Shown here: positions 7,970 through 17,091 of the stretch, one piece after another
Position numbering within the stretch: the stretch's first letter is position 1
Layout: each line of letters opens with the position of its first letter
Notes under the pieces: generated by a model
What the model was told of the DNA's origin: nothing
Database searches by the model: none
Seen by the model: the letters and a program-made list of their open reading frames with translations, nothing else
Origin: Gammaproteobacteria bacterium
GTDB lineage: Bacteria > Pseudomonadota > Gammaproteobacteria > Steroidobacterales > PWYM01
Length of the DNA: 49,070 nt
Reading direction: 5' to 3'
Assembly (NCBI GenBank): GCA_020832005.1
Contig: JAFIFN010000009.1
Span: 1-49,070 of the forward strand
Position numbers and translations under genes: made by a program

Positions 7970-9159
7970 TGAGCCGGCTGTGGGATCGTGGTGAACCGCT
8001 GGATGCCCGCATCCTGCGCTACTGCGCCGGCGAGGATCATCGCCTTGACGAACGCCTGGTCAGCCATGATGTCACGGCCTCCATCGCGCATGCCCGCATG
8101 CTCAAGGCACAGGGTCTGCTGTCGGCCGAAGACTGCACTCTGATCTGTGACGGCCTGCGCGCACTGGGCCAGTCGCATGCGGCGGGCGAGTGGACGATCC
8201 GCCTCGAAGACGAGGACTGCCATACCGCGCTGGAGACCCGCCTGACCGAGCGCATCGGCCCGGCCGGCGGGCGCGTGCACCTGGGACGATCGCGAAATGA
8301 CCAGGTGCTCACCGCGCTGCGGCTGTATCTGCTCGAGGCGAGCCAGGGGCTGGCCGCGCTGGCCGATGAGCTGGCCACCGCACTCGATGGGCTGGCAAAC
8401 CGCCAGGGCGAAATCGCGCTGCCCGGCTACACGCATATGCAGCCGGCCATGCCGTCCAGTGTCGCACTGTGGGCCGGGGGCTTTGCCACCGAGTTTCGCG
8501 ACGACGCACAGGCCCTGCTGCGCGTGCGCCACCGGGCGGGGCTCAATCCGCTGGGGTCTGCGGCGGGCTACGGCGTGCCCGGCCTGCCGCTTGATCGCGA
8601 ACACACGACGCGCGCGCTTGGCTTCGATGCCGTCCATGCGCCGGTCACGGCCGTGCAGCTGTCACGCGGCAAGGCCGAGAGTGAACTGCTGTTCCAGGTC
8701 ACGCTCACGCTCAATGACATCTCGCGCATGGCCGCCGACCTGCTGCTCTACTACACCCATGAGTTTGCGTTCGTCAGCCTGCCCGAGTCGATGACCACGG
8801 GTTCGTCGATCATGCCGCAGAAGCGCAATCCCGACGTCTTCGAGCTGCTGCGCGGCGCCGCGGCCACAGGTCTTGGCGCGCTGAATGAAGCCCTTGGCGT
8901 GTTTGCAAAACTCAGCTCCGGCTACCACCGTGACCTGCAGCGGCTCAAGGCCCCGCTGTTCCGCGGCATCGATCTGGCGGCGGAGTCGCTTGCCATCGCG
9001 GCGGTGGCCATCGACGGCGTGGCCTTTCGCGCCGCATCGATCCGGCTGCCTGCGGAGCTGCAGGCGGCCGAGCGGGCCAACGCGCTGGTGCTTGCAGAGG
9101 GCATTCCGTTCCGCGAGGCCTATCGGCGGATCGCCGCCGAGTTCAAGGCGAAGCGCTGA
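7969..9159 (+). CDS. argH: Argininosuccinate lyase, short C-terminus
   Basis: The 396-residue protein splits argininosuccinate into arginine and fumarate. It has HLGRSRNDQV (104-113), GYTHMQ with the catalytic-region His156, and the superfamily signature SSIMPQKRNPD (279-289), in which Arg stands where many family members have Lys. The family is usually about 455-470 residues, and this one ends shortly after the FREAYRRI segment, so it lacks the usual C-terminal helices. No frameshift is evident: the stop is followed by hairpins and the next gene rather than by a continuation. It is the last gene of the operon. Confidence 0.9.
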   Translation: MSRLWDRGEPLDARILRYCAGEDHRLDERLVSHDVTASIAHARMLKAQGLLSAEDCTLICDGLRALGQSHAAGEWTIRLEDEDCHTALETRLTERIGPAGGRVHLGRSRNDQVLTALRLYLLEASQGLAALADELATALDGLANRQGEIALPGYTHMQPAMPSSVALWAGGFATEFRDDAQALLRVRHRAGLNPLGSAAGYGVPGLPLDREHTTRALGFDAVHAPVTAVQLSRGKAESELLFQVTLTLNDISRMAADLLLYYTHEFAFVSLPESMTTGSSIMPQKRNPDVFELLRGAAATGLGALNEALGVFAKLSSGYHRDLQRLKAPLFRGIDLAAESLAIAAVAIDGVAFRAASIRLPAELQAAERANALVLAEGIPFREAYRRIAAEFKAKR

Positions 9160-9164
9160 GGCGC

Positions 9165-9200
9165 GCCGGGCGCCGCCCGGCACCGGCACCCGGTGCCGGT
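9165..9200 (+). terminator. Two adjacent GC-rich hairpins after argH
   Basis: Two perfect inverted repeats abut each other. GCCGGGC/GCCCGGC (9165-9181) has a 3-base loop, and ACCGGCAC/GTGCCGGT (9182-9200) also has a 3-base loop. No T-run follows, so this is not a classical intrinsic terminator. It may block 3' exonucleases, attenuate read-through into the thioesterase gene, or act as a REP-like element. Confidence 0.45.
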
Positions 9201-9234
9201 ACTGAGAACACAGACAACAGTGAGGCATCCCGTC

Positions 9235-9699
9235 ATGAGTATCTGGCAGACCGTCGCCACGCCTGCGCAACTCCAGAAGATGCTGGAGGGCACGATGGAC
9301 GCACACATCGACGTGCGCATCGAGGAGATCGGCGACGACTGGCTGAGCGCGTCCATGCCAGTCGACCACCGCACGACCCAGCCGGTCGGCCTGCTGCACG
9401 GCGGGGCCTCCTGCGTGCTGGCCGAGACCCTGGGCTCGATCGGCTCGAACCTGTGCGTCGATCGCAGCCGCCAGGTCTGCGTCGGGCTGGACATCAATGC
9501 CAACCACGTCAAGGGCGTGACCGGGGGCCGCGTGACCGGCACGACGCGGGCGTTTCATATCGGCTCGCGCACGCACGTCTGGCATATCGAGATTCGCGAC
9601 GAAGACGGCGCGCTGGTCTGTGTGGCACGCCTGACGACCGCGGTGCTCGATCGCCCTGGTATCAACCCCACCGCGGATATGCAGACGCCGGCTGACTGA
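9235..9699 (+). CDS. Hotdog-fold acyl-CoA thioesterase (YdiI/MenI-like)
   Basis: The 154-residue single hotdog domain has the segment QPVGLLHGGASCVLAE with the catalytic glutamate, then GLDINANHV and GSRTHVWHIEI, very like E. coli YdiI/MenI. It probably hydrolyses an aromatic or medium-chain acyl-CoA; a menaquinone role cannot be assumed because no men genes are present here. The ATG at 9235 follows TGAGG at good spacing. An in-frame upstream extension would run into the argH hairpins and was not used. Confidence 0.88.
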   Translation: MSIWQTVATPAQLQKMLEGTMDAHIDVRIEEIGDDWLSASMPVDHRTTQPVGLLHGGASCVLAETLGSIGSNLCVDRSRQVCVGLDINANHVKGVTGGRVTGTTRAFHIGSRTHVWHIEIRDEDGALVCVARLTTAVLDRPGINPTADMQTPAD

Positions 9700-9777
9700 C
9701 GCCTGTCTGCCTGCCGGCGGCCCGGCATGACTGGCGCGATCAGGACAGCACCGCAGCCCAAAGTGTATCCTTGCGCC

Positions 9778-10065
9778 ATGCCCTCCAGACACCTGACCCT
9801 TACGCCGCGTACGGCGGTCTCCGGTACCGTACTGGCACTGCTGCTGGCGGCCGTGTCGGCGTGCGGCCAGAAAGGCCCGCTGTACCTTCCTGAACGCACA
9901 CCGATGGTCATTGGCGAGGACGCCGACACCGAAGACCGCGCCGATCAGGCTTCAGGACAGCCGGCCGCTGGCACTGATGGCGGCGAAGCTGCTGAAGCCG
10001 GGCAGGCGAAGGAGGATGACGACGACGGCGAACCGCGCCGCACGCCGCCGGAGTCTGGCCCTTGA
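9778..10065 (+). CDS. Small lipoprotein, LptM (YifL)-like
   Basis: The 95-residue protein has a signal peptide ending in a lipobox with the lipidated cysteine at residue 29, followed directly by the family motif CGQKGPLYLP. LptM-type proteins help LptD mature in the outer membrane. The remainder is an acidic, Gly/Ala/Asp-rich tail that looks disordered and is longer than in E. coli YifL. Its TGA overlaps the TTG start of polA, so the two are translationally linked. The start at 9778 gives the best signal peptide. Confidence 0.8.
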   Translation: MPSRHLTLTPRTAVSGTVLALLLAAVSACGQKGPLYLPERTPMVIGEDADTEDRADQASGQPAAGTDGGEAAEAGQAKEDDDDGEPRRTPPESGP

Positions 10066-12767
10066 GTGCAGCCCCCAGCCCCCTGGTGCTGGTCGATGGT
10101 TCCTCGTATCTGTACCGGGCCTTCCACGCGCTGCCAGCCCTGAGCGCATCCGACGGCACGCCCACAGGCGCCATCCTCGGCGTACTGAACATGCTCAACA
10201 AGCTGCTCGACGAGCACAGCCCGGAGCATGTCGCGGTGGTCATGGATGCACGTGGCCCGACATTCCGTGACGAACTGTTCGAGCAGTACAAGGCCAACCG
10301 TCCACCCATGCCTGATGAGTTGCGCGCCCAGGTCGAACCGCTGATCGAGGCGGTGCGCGCGCAGGGCATCGCACTGCTGCGCGTCGAGGGCGTCGAGGCC
10401 GACGATGTCATCGGTACACTGGTTCGCCAGGCCTGCGAGCGCGGCATGCCGGTGCTGGTGTCCACCGCGGACAAGGACATGGCGCAGCTGGTGACCGATG
10501 GGGTCAAGCTGGTCAACACCATGAGCGGTCAGGTGCTCGACGAAGCAGGCGTCAAGGACAAGTTCGACGTGCATCCCTCGCAGATCATCGACTGGCTGGC
10601 GCTGGTGGGAGATTCCTCGGACAATATTCCCGGTGTGCCGAAAGTCGGCCCGAAAACCGCTGCTAAATGGCTCGGTCAGTACGACAGCATCGATGGCATC
10701 GTCGAGCACGCCGACGAGATCGGCGGCAAGGTCGGCGAGAGCCTGCGCGAGCACCTCGATCAGCTGGCACTGTCGCGCAAGCTGGCCACCATCCGCACCG
10801 ATGTCGAACTCGATGTCACACTCGATGAACTTTGCCCGGGTGAGCAGGATGTCGATGCGCTGCGCAAGCTCTACGGCCGGTTGGAACTCACCTCACTGCT
10901 GCGCCGACTGCCGGCGCCCGGCACGTCAGACGAACCTGCAGCGACTGCCGAAGCGCGCGAGCTGCACTTCGACACCGTACTCGACGACGAGACCCTGTCG
11001 GCGTGGATCGAACGTATCGAGGCCGCCGAACTCACGGCGCTGGACACCGAAACCACCAGCCTGAACTACATGCGCGCCGAACTGGTGGGCATCTCACTGG
11101 CCGTGACGCCCGGCGAGGCCTGCTATATCCCGCTGGCCCACCGCTACCCGGGCGCACCGGACCAGCTCGACCGCGAGTCGGTGATCGCGCGTCTCAAGCC
11201 ATGGCTTGAAAACGCACAGGCCGCCAAAGTAGGCCATCACCTGAAATATGACGCGCACGTGCTGGCGCATTACGGTATCGAGCTCAAGGGTCAGCGCTAC
11301 GACACGATGCTCGAGTCCTATGTGCTCAACAGCGTGGCCACGCGCCATGACATGGACTCGGTGGCGGCGCGCTATCTCGGCGTTCAGACCATCAGCTATG
11401 AAAGCGTGGCCGGCAAGGGTGCCAAGCAGATCGGCTTCGATCAGGTGGCCCTCGAGCAGGCCGCCCCGTACGCCGCCGAGGATGCGGATATCACGCTGCA
11501 GCTGCACCAGACGCTGTGGCCGAAGCTTGAAACCGAAGGCCGGCTGGCCGAAGTCTATCGCAACATCGAGCAGCCGCTGGTACCGGTGCTCACACGCATG
11601 GAACACACCGGGGTGCTGGTCGACCGATCCCTGCTCAAGACGCAGAGTCATGAACTCGCCCTTGCCATGGCGAAGGTCGAAAAGCTCGCCTACGAAGCCG
11701 CCGGTGGGCAGTTCAATCTGAGCAGCCCCAAGCAGCTGCAGGAAATCCTCTTTGAGCGCCAGGGCCTTCCGGTGCGGCGCAAAACCCCCAAGGGCCAGCC
11801 CTCCACCGCCGAAGACGTGCTGGCGGAACTGGCCGACGAATTCGAGTTGCCGCGGCTGATTCTCGAGTATCGCGGGCTTGCCAAGCTCAAGTCTACGTAC
11901 ACCGACAAGCTGCCCGAGATGATCGACGAGCGCAGCGGCAGAATCCACACCTCCTATCACCAGGCCGTGGCGGCCACCGGACGGCTGTCCTCGTCGGACC
12001 CGAACCTGCAGAACATTCCGATACGCACGGCGGAAGGCCGGCGCATCCGCCAGGCGTTCATCGCGCCGGAGGGCACCCGGCTGATCGCGGCGGACTACTC
12101 ACAGATCGAGCTGCGGATCATGGCGCATCTGTCGGCAGACACAGCCCTGCTGGAGGCGTTCTCGAAGGACCGGGATATTCACCAGGCCACTGCAGCGGAG
12201 GTCTTCGAGGTGCCGCTGGAGGCGGTCACCAGCGATCAGCGTCGCTCGGCCAAGGCCATCAATTTCGGTCTGATCTACGGCATGTCGGCCTTCGGCCTGG
12301 CACGCCAGCTGGGCATCGGCCGCAGCGAAGCACAAAGCTACGTGGACACCTACTTCAAACGCTATCCGGGCGTGAAGCGTTACATGGACGATACGCGTGC
12401 GCAGGCCCGCGAGGCCGGCTACGTCGAAACCGTGTTCGGTCGTCGGCTGTATCTGCCGGAGATCAATGCCCGCGATGCCCAGCGCCGTCAGTACGCGGAG
12501 CGCTCAGCCATCAATGCCCCGATGCAGGGCACGGCGGCTGACATCATCAAGCGCGCGATGATCCTCGTGGATGAGTGGCTGCAGGACAGCCGCAATGGCG
12601 CACGCCTGATCATGCAGGTGCATGATGAACTGGTGCTTGAGGCGCCGTCCGGCAGTGCAGATGCGATCGCAGCCGATCTCAGCGGCCTGATGAGCGGCGC
12701 CGCAGAACTCTCGGTGCCGCTGAAGGTGGACGCCCGCCACGGCGACAACTGGGACGAGGCTCACTGA
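10062..12767 (+). CDS. polA: DNA polymerase I
   Basis: The 901-residue protein has three domains. The N-terminal 5'-3' exonuclease (about 1-290) begins with LVLVDGSSYLYRAFHALP. The 3'-5' proofreading domain (about 310-500) has an intact DTET motif. The polymerase domain has motif A (ADYSQIELRI), motif B (RRSAKAINFGLIYG) and motif C (VHDELV). All catalytic acids I can check are present, so proofreading is probably active. The start is a TTG whose last two bases belong to the TGA of the preceding lipoprotein gene, and no better start is near. A strong terminator lies 23 bp after the stop. Confidence 0.96.
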   Translation: MSAAPSPLVLVDGSSYLYRAFHALPALSASDGTPTGAILGVLNMLNKLLDEHSPEHVAVVMDARGPTFRDELFEQYKANRPPMPDELRAQVEPLIEAVRAQGIALLRVEGVEADDVIGTLVRQACERGMPVLVSTADKDMAQLVTDGVKLVNTMSGQVLDEAGVKDKFDVHPSQIIDWLALVGDSSDNIPGVPKVGPKTAAKWLGQYDSIDGIVEHADEIGGKVGESLREHLDQLALSRKLATIRTDVELDVTLDELCPGEQDVDALRKLYGRLELTSLLRRLPAPGTSDEPAATAEARELHFDTVLDDETLSAWIERIEAAELTALDTETTSLNYMRAELVGISLAVTPGEACYIPLAHRYPGAPDQLDRESVIARLKPWLENAQAAKVGHHLKYDAHVLAHYGIELKGQRYDTMLESYVLNSVATRHDMDSVAARYLGVQTISYESVAGKGAKQIGFDQVALEQAAPYAAEDADITLQLHQTLWPKLETEGRLAEVYRNIEQPLVPVLTRMEHTGVLVDRSLLKTQSHELALAMAKVEKLAYEAAGGQFNLSSPKQLQEILFERQGLPVRRKTPKGQPSTAEDVLAELADEFELPRLILEYRGLAKLKSTYTDKLPEMIDERSGRIHTSYHQAVAATGRLSSSDPNLQNIPIRTAEGRRIRQAFIAPEGTRLIAADYSQIELRIMAHLSADTALLEAFSKDRDIHQATAAEVFEVPLEAVTSDQRRSAKAINFGLIYGMSAFGLARQLGIGRSEAQSYVDTYFKRYPGVKRYMDDTRAQAREAGYVETVFGRRLYLPEINARDAQRRQYAERSAINAPMQGTAADIIKRAMILVDEWLQDSRNGARLIMQVHDELVLEAPSGSADAIAADLSGLMSGAAELSVPLKVDARHGDNWDEAH

Positions 12768-12781
12768 AAGCACTCAGCGCC

Positions 12782-12817
12782 AAATAAAAAAGCCAGCCCT
12801 TGCGGGCTGGCTTTCTT
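12782..12817. terminator. Bidirectional intrinsic terminator between polA and the TonB receptor gene
   Basis: A 9-bp perfect stem, AGCCAGCCC (12791-12799) and GGGCTGGCT (12804-12812), has a TTGC loop. It is preceded by an A-rich run (12782-12790) and followed by T-rich sequence. It can terminate polA on the plus strand and the convergent receptor gene on the minus strand. Confidence 0.9.
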
Positions 12818-12846
12818 CGCGCGAATCAAGCGATGCGCCTTTTACG

Positions 12847-15390
12847 TCAGAACCGATACACCAGCGTGGCACCCAGCTGACGCTTGTTCGGCAAGGTCAC
12901 ACCGAAGTCGCGGATGAAGAAGGGATTGAACCCTGCAAACGGGCCGGCCAGCGGCGGGGGACCAGGTGGCAGACCGGGCTGGCTGGCATCTACGTAGCGA
13001 AGCACATCCACGGCCGTGGTGTCATTGAACGCGTTGTTGACGAACAGGCTCAGCGTCCAGTTGTCGGCATCCAGTCCCACGCGGAAGTTCCAGGTATTGG
13101 CGCTGCCGGTCTCGGCAAGATTATGCACCTGGACGTAGCGCGAGCCCTCGACGCTGTAATCGGAGCGGAAGAAGAACTCCGGCGCCGTGGGCAGCAATGT
13201 CATCGGCGTGCGGAAGGTCGCCGACAGCGTCGCGGAATGCCGGGGCACGCGCGGCAGCTGATTGCCGGAGACATCGCCTGCTGCACGATAGGCCTCAAGG
13301 CACGCGCCCACACAGGGTGCACCACCACCAGGGTAACCGGTGAAGATCAGGTCAGCCTGGTCCAGGCTGAAGAACTCCTTGATCTCCGAATCCTGCAGCG
13401 CATAGGTCGCCCGCACATCCCAGAAATCGTTGATCACGTAGCGCAACTCCGCCTCCAGGCCCTTGACCTCGCTCTTGCCGAGGTTGCGGGTATACGAGGT
13501 GACAAACTGGCCACCGCCTTCCTGCGCGGTCGCCTGGTTTTCGGTCAGCTGCTGGTTCTTCCAGTCGATATAGTAGAGCGACAGATTGAACAGGCCACGA
13601 CCTTCTGCAAACGTCGACTTCAGACCCAGTTCGATCGTATCGGCCTCTTCTTCATCGAAGCTGCCCAGGCCCTGGTCACGCAGCTGCTGACGCGCCTCCG
13701 GCGTCAGACGTGCGTTCTCAACTGATGAGTTGAAGCCACCGGGCTTGTTGCCGCGCGCCCAGAGGCCATACAGCGTCACATCGTCGCTGAGCAGGTAGGT
13801 GGCCGTGAACCGCGGCAGGAAATTCGTGAAGGTCTGCTCGAGGTCGATCTGGTTGCTGCAGCTGACTAAGAACAGCGGTGAACCGGGGAACAACGGCGTG
13901 TTGGCGCACGACGCACTGCCCGGGATCGCGGTGGGTGCTGCGCGGTTGAAGTTCGACTGGCCTGAGAACGTGATCTTGTCACGCGCATAGCGGGCTTCGG
14001 CGGTCAGCGTGAAGCGATCGGTGACGTCGAATTCCACCATGCCGAACACCGACTGGTTCTCCACCTCGTCGCTGGTACCCTGCGCGGTCAGCACTGCCGG
14101 TGCGCCGGTGGCCACGGTGCCGGAGAGATCGCCGGAGAAGCGGTCGCCCGACTCGTCCTTGAAGTAGTAGACGCCACCCAGCCAGCGCAGGCGCTCGTCA
14201 CGCGGCGAGAGGATACGCAGCTCCTGGCTGTAGTCGGGCGCGTTTTTCTCGAAGCTGATGGTCTCGAAGGCCCCCGCGGAGCCACGAATGGCCGAGTAGT
14301 CCTGGTCGACACCGCTGTAGAGCGAGGATTCGTTGAATGCCGACACCGAGGTCAGCTGGTAGCCACCGAGATCCCAGTCCAGCACCAGGCTGTATCTGAA
14401 GGCTTCGCGCTTGAGGCCCGCGTCGAAGCCGGCGTCGGCGAAGCCGTCGGTATTCAGGGCAAGCGGCGTGGGCTCGCCGAGAACACCACAGAAGTAACCG
14501 CGCTGACGTGTCGAGTAGATGGGCGTGCCCACGAAGGGCGGGCCGGAGACACCAATCTGCTCAGGAAGAAAGCAGTTGTTGTTATCACTGCCATAGAGCG
14601 TGATCGGGAAGTGCTCGTCATCGTTGCGCGTCCAGTTGAAGCGCAGCATGGCCTCGAAGTTTTCGGTGGGCAGCCAGTAGAGCGTGCCGCCGACCGAGCG
14701 GGTCTCCTGGCCGCCCACGTCCTTCCGGTTCGTCACGGTATTGGTGTAGTAGCCATCTCGCTCGTAGTACCGGGCATTAGCCTGGAACAGAAGCGTATCG
14801 CCAACGATCGGGCCGCTGATGCTGCCGGAGGTGTCCCACAGGCCGTTGTCACCGACCGTGCCGCTGAAGCGGCCGGACAGCTCGTCGGTCGGGCGGGCGG
14901 TGATGTAGTTGATGGCGCCCGAGAACGTGCGCCGTCCGTACAGCGCCGACTGCGGCCCGCGGATGACTTCGACGCGCTCGAGGTTGTCGAGGTCATAGCC
15001 GCTGATCGAGCCGGATACGAACACACCGTCGATGAAGAACGAGGCGTTGGGCTCTCCCTGGATGTTCGACTGGCCGCGGATGACCGGGCGATCGCCGGTA
15101 CGACCGAAGGCGGAGCGGAACGAAAACCCGGGCGTCTGCAGCGCGAGGTCTTCCACGGAGCGCAGACCTGCGTCCTCGATGTCACCGGCGGTGAACGCAC
15201 TGATGGAGATCGGCACCTCCTGCAGGCTTTCCTCGGCACGTCGGGCCGTGACGACGATCTCCTCGAGTGCGCGCATCTGCTGTTGGGCCATGGCGGCGGT
15301 GGGCATGGCGACCATCGGCACGGCCAGCACAGCGGAAGTCGCGAGCAGGCTGCGCACGCTGCGCGCCAGCAGGGTGGATTTATCGGACAT
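12847..15390 (-). CDS. TonB-dependent outer-membrane receptor
   Basis: The 847-residue protein has a signal peptide ending near AAMAQ, then the TonB-box and plug start LEEIVVTARRAEESLQEVP, a plug domain (to about residue 200) with the VEVIRGPQSALYG signature, a 22-strand-type barrel, and a terminal Phe (LVYRF). A longer frame is open to 15489, but the ATG at 15390 has a GGGAGA site 8 bases upstream and gives a clean signal peptide, so it was chosen. Lacking a linked transport or regulatory gene, I cannot name the substrate. The downstream-strand neighbours (amidohydrolase, SDR) lie upstream of it on the same strand, separated by a 339-bp gap. Confidence 0.9.
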   Translation of the reverse strand: MSDKSTLLARSVRSLLATSAVLAVPMVAMPTAAMAQQQMRALEEIVVTARRAEESLQEVPISISAFTAGDIEDAGLRSVEDLALQTPGFSFRSAFGRTGDRPVIRGQSNIQGEPNASFFIDGVFVSGSISGYDLDNLERVEVIRGPQSALYGRRTFSGAINYITARPTDELSGRFSGTVGDNGLWDTSGSISGPIVGDTLLFQANARYYERDGYYTNTVTNRKDVGGQETRSVGGTLYWLPTENFEAMLRFNWTRNDDEHFPITLYGSDNNNCFLPEQIGVSGPPFVGTPIYSTRQRGYFCGVLGEPTPLALNTDGFADAGFDAGLKREAFRYSLVLDWDLGGYQLTSVSAFNESSLYSGVDQDYSAIRGSAGAFETISFEKNAPDYSQELRILSPRDERLRWLGGVYYFKDESGDRFSGDLSGTVATGAPAVLTAQGTSDEVENQSVFGMVEFDVTDRFTLTAEARYARDKITFSGQSNFNRAAPTAIPGSASCANTPLFPGSPLFLVSCSNQIDLEQTFTNFLPRFTATYLLSDDVTLYGLWARGNKPGGFNSSVENARLTPEARQQLRDQGLGSFDEEEADTIELGLKSTFAEGRGLFNLSLYYIDWKNQQLTENQATAQEGGGQFVTSYTRNLGKSEVKGLEAELRYVINDFWDVRATYALQDSEIKEFFSLDQADLIFTGYPGGGAPCVGACLEAYRAAGDVSGNQLPRVPRHSATLSATFRTPMTLLPTAPEFFFRSDYSVEGSRYVQVHNLAETGSANTWNFRVGLDADNWTLSLFVNNAFNDTTAVDVLRYVDASQPGLPPGPPPLAGPFAGFNPFFIRDFGVTLPNKRQLGATLVYRF

Positions 15391-15567
15391 CTGGAAACTC
15401 TCCCATCGAAGGTGTTCGAAGTCGTTGGCCGATCGGTCAAATACGCGGCTGAGGAATGAATCAACCGAACTGGGCGTCTGTGAGCGCACTCAGGTTGCAA
15501 GTCAGCCATTGACGCATAAAAGCTACAGGCCTGCACCGGGACGACACTTGGTCGCTCCTAATGCGCA

Positions 15568-15595
15568 ATCTAATCGCACTTGAAGCCAACAGCAA
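15568..15595 (-). promoter_or_regulatory. Possible promoter of the TonB receptor gene
   Basis: On the minus strand TTGCTG (15590-15595) and TTAGAT (15568-15573) are 16 bp apart, giving a roughly 175-base leader to the start at 15390. The 339-bp gap 15391-15729 is more A+T-rich than its surroundings between about 15560 and 15640, which fits a promoter region. I see no convincing operator, small gene or terminator elsewhere in it. Confidence 0.35.
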
Positions 15596-15729
15596 GCAGA
15601 ATTTTACTCTGGAATCAACAAACGCTGCGGCAAATTAGGGCTAATCGGGGTGCGCAGGCAGAACTCGCCTGAAGATGTCCGGACATTACGTGGTGTAAAA
15701 ACGCAACACGGCTCGCGCTGCCCGCTCGG

Positions 15730-17091
15730 TCACTGGTGGCGTGCAGCGATCCGCTCGAGACCCGCCTGCAGTTCCTCCTCCGGCAGCCAGCGACCCGCCA
15801 GCAGCACGCCGGCGCGATGCTGCAGATGGGAAATGTCCTCGAGAGGGTTGGCCTCAAGCAGGATCAGATCGGCCCGTCGCCCTACGGCTACCGTCCCGAA
15901 TACCTGCTCCTCGCCGAGAAAACGAGCAACGTTCACGCTGCCCGTCGCCAGCGCATCGTAGGGCGTCAGCCCCGCCGCAACCAGCATGCGCAACTCGTGA
16001 TGAATGGCGAACCCCGGCACATTGAAGATCTGCGGCGCATCGGACCCCAGCAGCAAACCCGCGCCCTCGTCATGCAGGGCCTTGATGAGCTTCGCACGCA
16101 CCTCGATGAATCGCTCAGCCAGTTGCGGGTCGTAATCCGACTGATTGCGGAAATTGCGCGTCGCCTGCACCCACTGGCTGAGGGTGGCGCGCGGCATGTA
16201 ACGCATCTCTGGACGCGCGAGCAGGTCTTCGACAGGATGCGCGGGCAGCATGACATGCTGCATCAGCGACTCGGTGGGCACGACCCAGGTGCCGGCCTCG
16301 GCCGTGCGACGCGCCACGGGTACGATCTTCGCGTCATCGACCTCGTTGGCCAGGTTCCAGCCGAAGAACATCGGTGCCACCGCTGCCTTGGGCGAGTCAT
16401 CGCGCAGCAGGGCCGGAATGTATTCGTCGAGATGATCGATCGTCGCCTGGCCGGACTCCAGCGCGCGGTCCAGGCCCACGTCATTGGACACATGCCCGCC
16501 GAAGGGGATCCCCCGCGCGTGCGCCTCGGCGACGATGGCATCGAAACGCTCACGGTCCAGACCCGGATGGATCTTCAGAAAATCGTAGCCTGCGGCCTGC
16601 TGCGCGGCGACCATGGCCCGGCCCTGCGCCGGCGAACCCACCGAGTTGCCGTTCAGCGAAGGCCCCGAGGTATAGATCCGGGGCGCGATGATTTCCCCGC
16701 GGGCGGCGCGTTCGCGCAGCGGCAGGTGGTGGGGCGCGCCCAGCATGCTGCGCGCGAAAGTGATGCCGTTGGCCACATACAGGTACAGTACGTCCAGGAT
16801 CCATTCGGGATCATCCGCCTGCGGAGGCACGTGGGCATGCATCTCCGCCAGCCCCGGCATCAGGTAGCGACCGCGGCCATCAATGCGCCGCACAGCCTCG
16901 TCGATCGTCATGCTCTCGGAGGCTGCGATCTCGACGATATACCCGTCACGGATCAGCACCGTCTGTCCCGGCACGATACGCGCGCTGTCCATCGGCACCA
17001 GGGAGACATCGGTAATGGCCAGATCTTCGGCCGCCGCCACGACCCAGCACAGCTGTGCCACGCATAACAGTATCGTTCTCATCACGTTCAC
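15730..17091 (-). CDS. Secreted amidohydrolase-superfamily protein
   Basis: The 453-residue protein has a short signal-like N-terminus and then an imidazolonepropionase/prolidase-type amidohydrolase fold. Visible are the metal motif HAH after YLMPGLAEM, a central lysine in FLKIHPG, His in GGHVSND, and the catalytic aspartate in LLGSDAPQ. The C-terminal beta-sandwich segment VGRRADLILLEANPLEDI is typical. A GTG at 17091 is the likely start: GGAGGG lies 6 bases before it and it overlaps the upstream stop in GTGA. An ATG at 17082 is the alternative. It probably works outside the cytoplasm on a peptide or cyclic amide, but the substrate is unknown. Confidence 0.86.
   Translation of the reverse strand: MNVMRTILLCVAQLCWVVAAAEDLAITDVSLVPMDSARIVPGQTVLIRDGYIVEIAASESMTIDEAVRRIDGRGRYLMPGLAEMHAHVPPQADDPEWILDVLYLYVANGITFARSMLGAPHHLPLRERAARGEIIAPRIYTSGPSLNGNSVGSPAQGRAMVAAQQAAGYDFLKIHPGLDRERFDAIVAEAHARGIPFGGHVSNDVGLDRALESGQATIDHLDEYIPALLRDDSPKAAVAPMFFGWNLANEVDDAKIVPVARRTAEAGTWVVPTESLMQHVMLPAHPVEDLLARPEMRYMPRATLSQWVQATRNFRNQSDYDPQLAERFIEVRAKLIKALHDEGAGLLLGSDAPQIFNVPGFAIHHELRMLVAAGLTPYDALATGSVNVARFLGEEQVFGTVAVGRRADLILLEANPLEDISHLQHRAGVLLAGRWLPEEELQAGLERIAARHQ

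Noticed and set aside
12782..12817. Hairpin considered as a small RNA
   Set aside because: It is a simple stem with A- and T-runs on either side between convergent genes, so a bidirectional terminator explains it.
14611..15459. Open frame antisense to the TonB receptor N-terminus
   Set aside because: The receptor has a full plug, barrel and ribosome site; the antisense frame has no family features.
15391..15489. N-terminal extension of the TonB receptor to 15489
   Set aside because: The extension is hydrophilic and would bury the signal peptide; GGGAGA precedes the ATG at 15390.
15736..17067. 443-codon antisense frame opposite the amidohydrolase
   Set aside because: The amidohydrolase motifs (HAH, GSDAP) are intact on the other strand; the frame is a compositional artefact.
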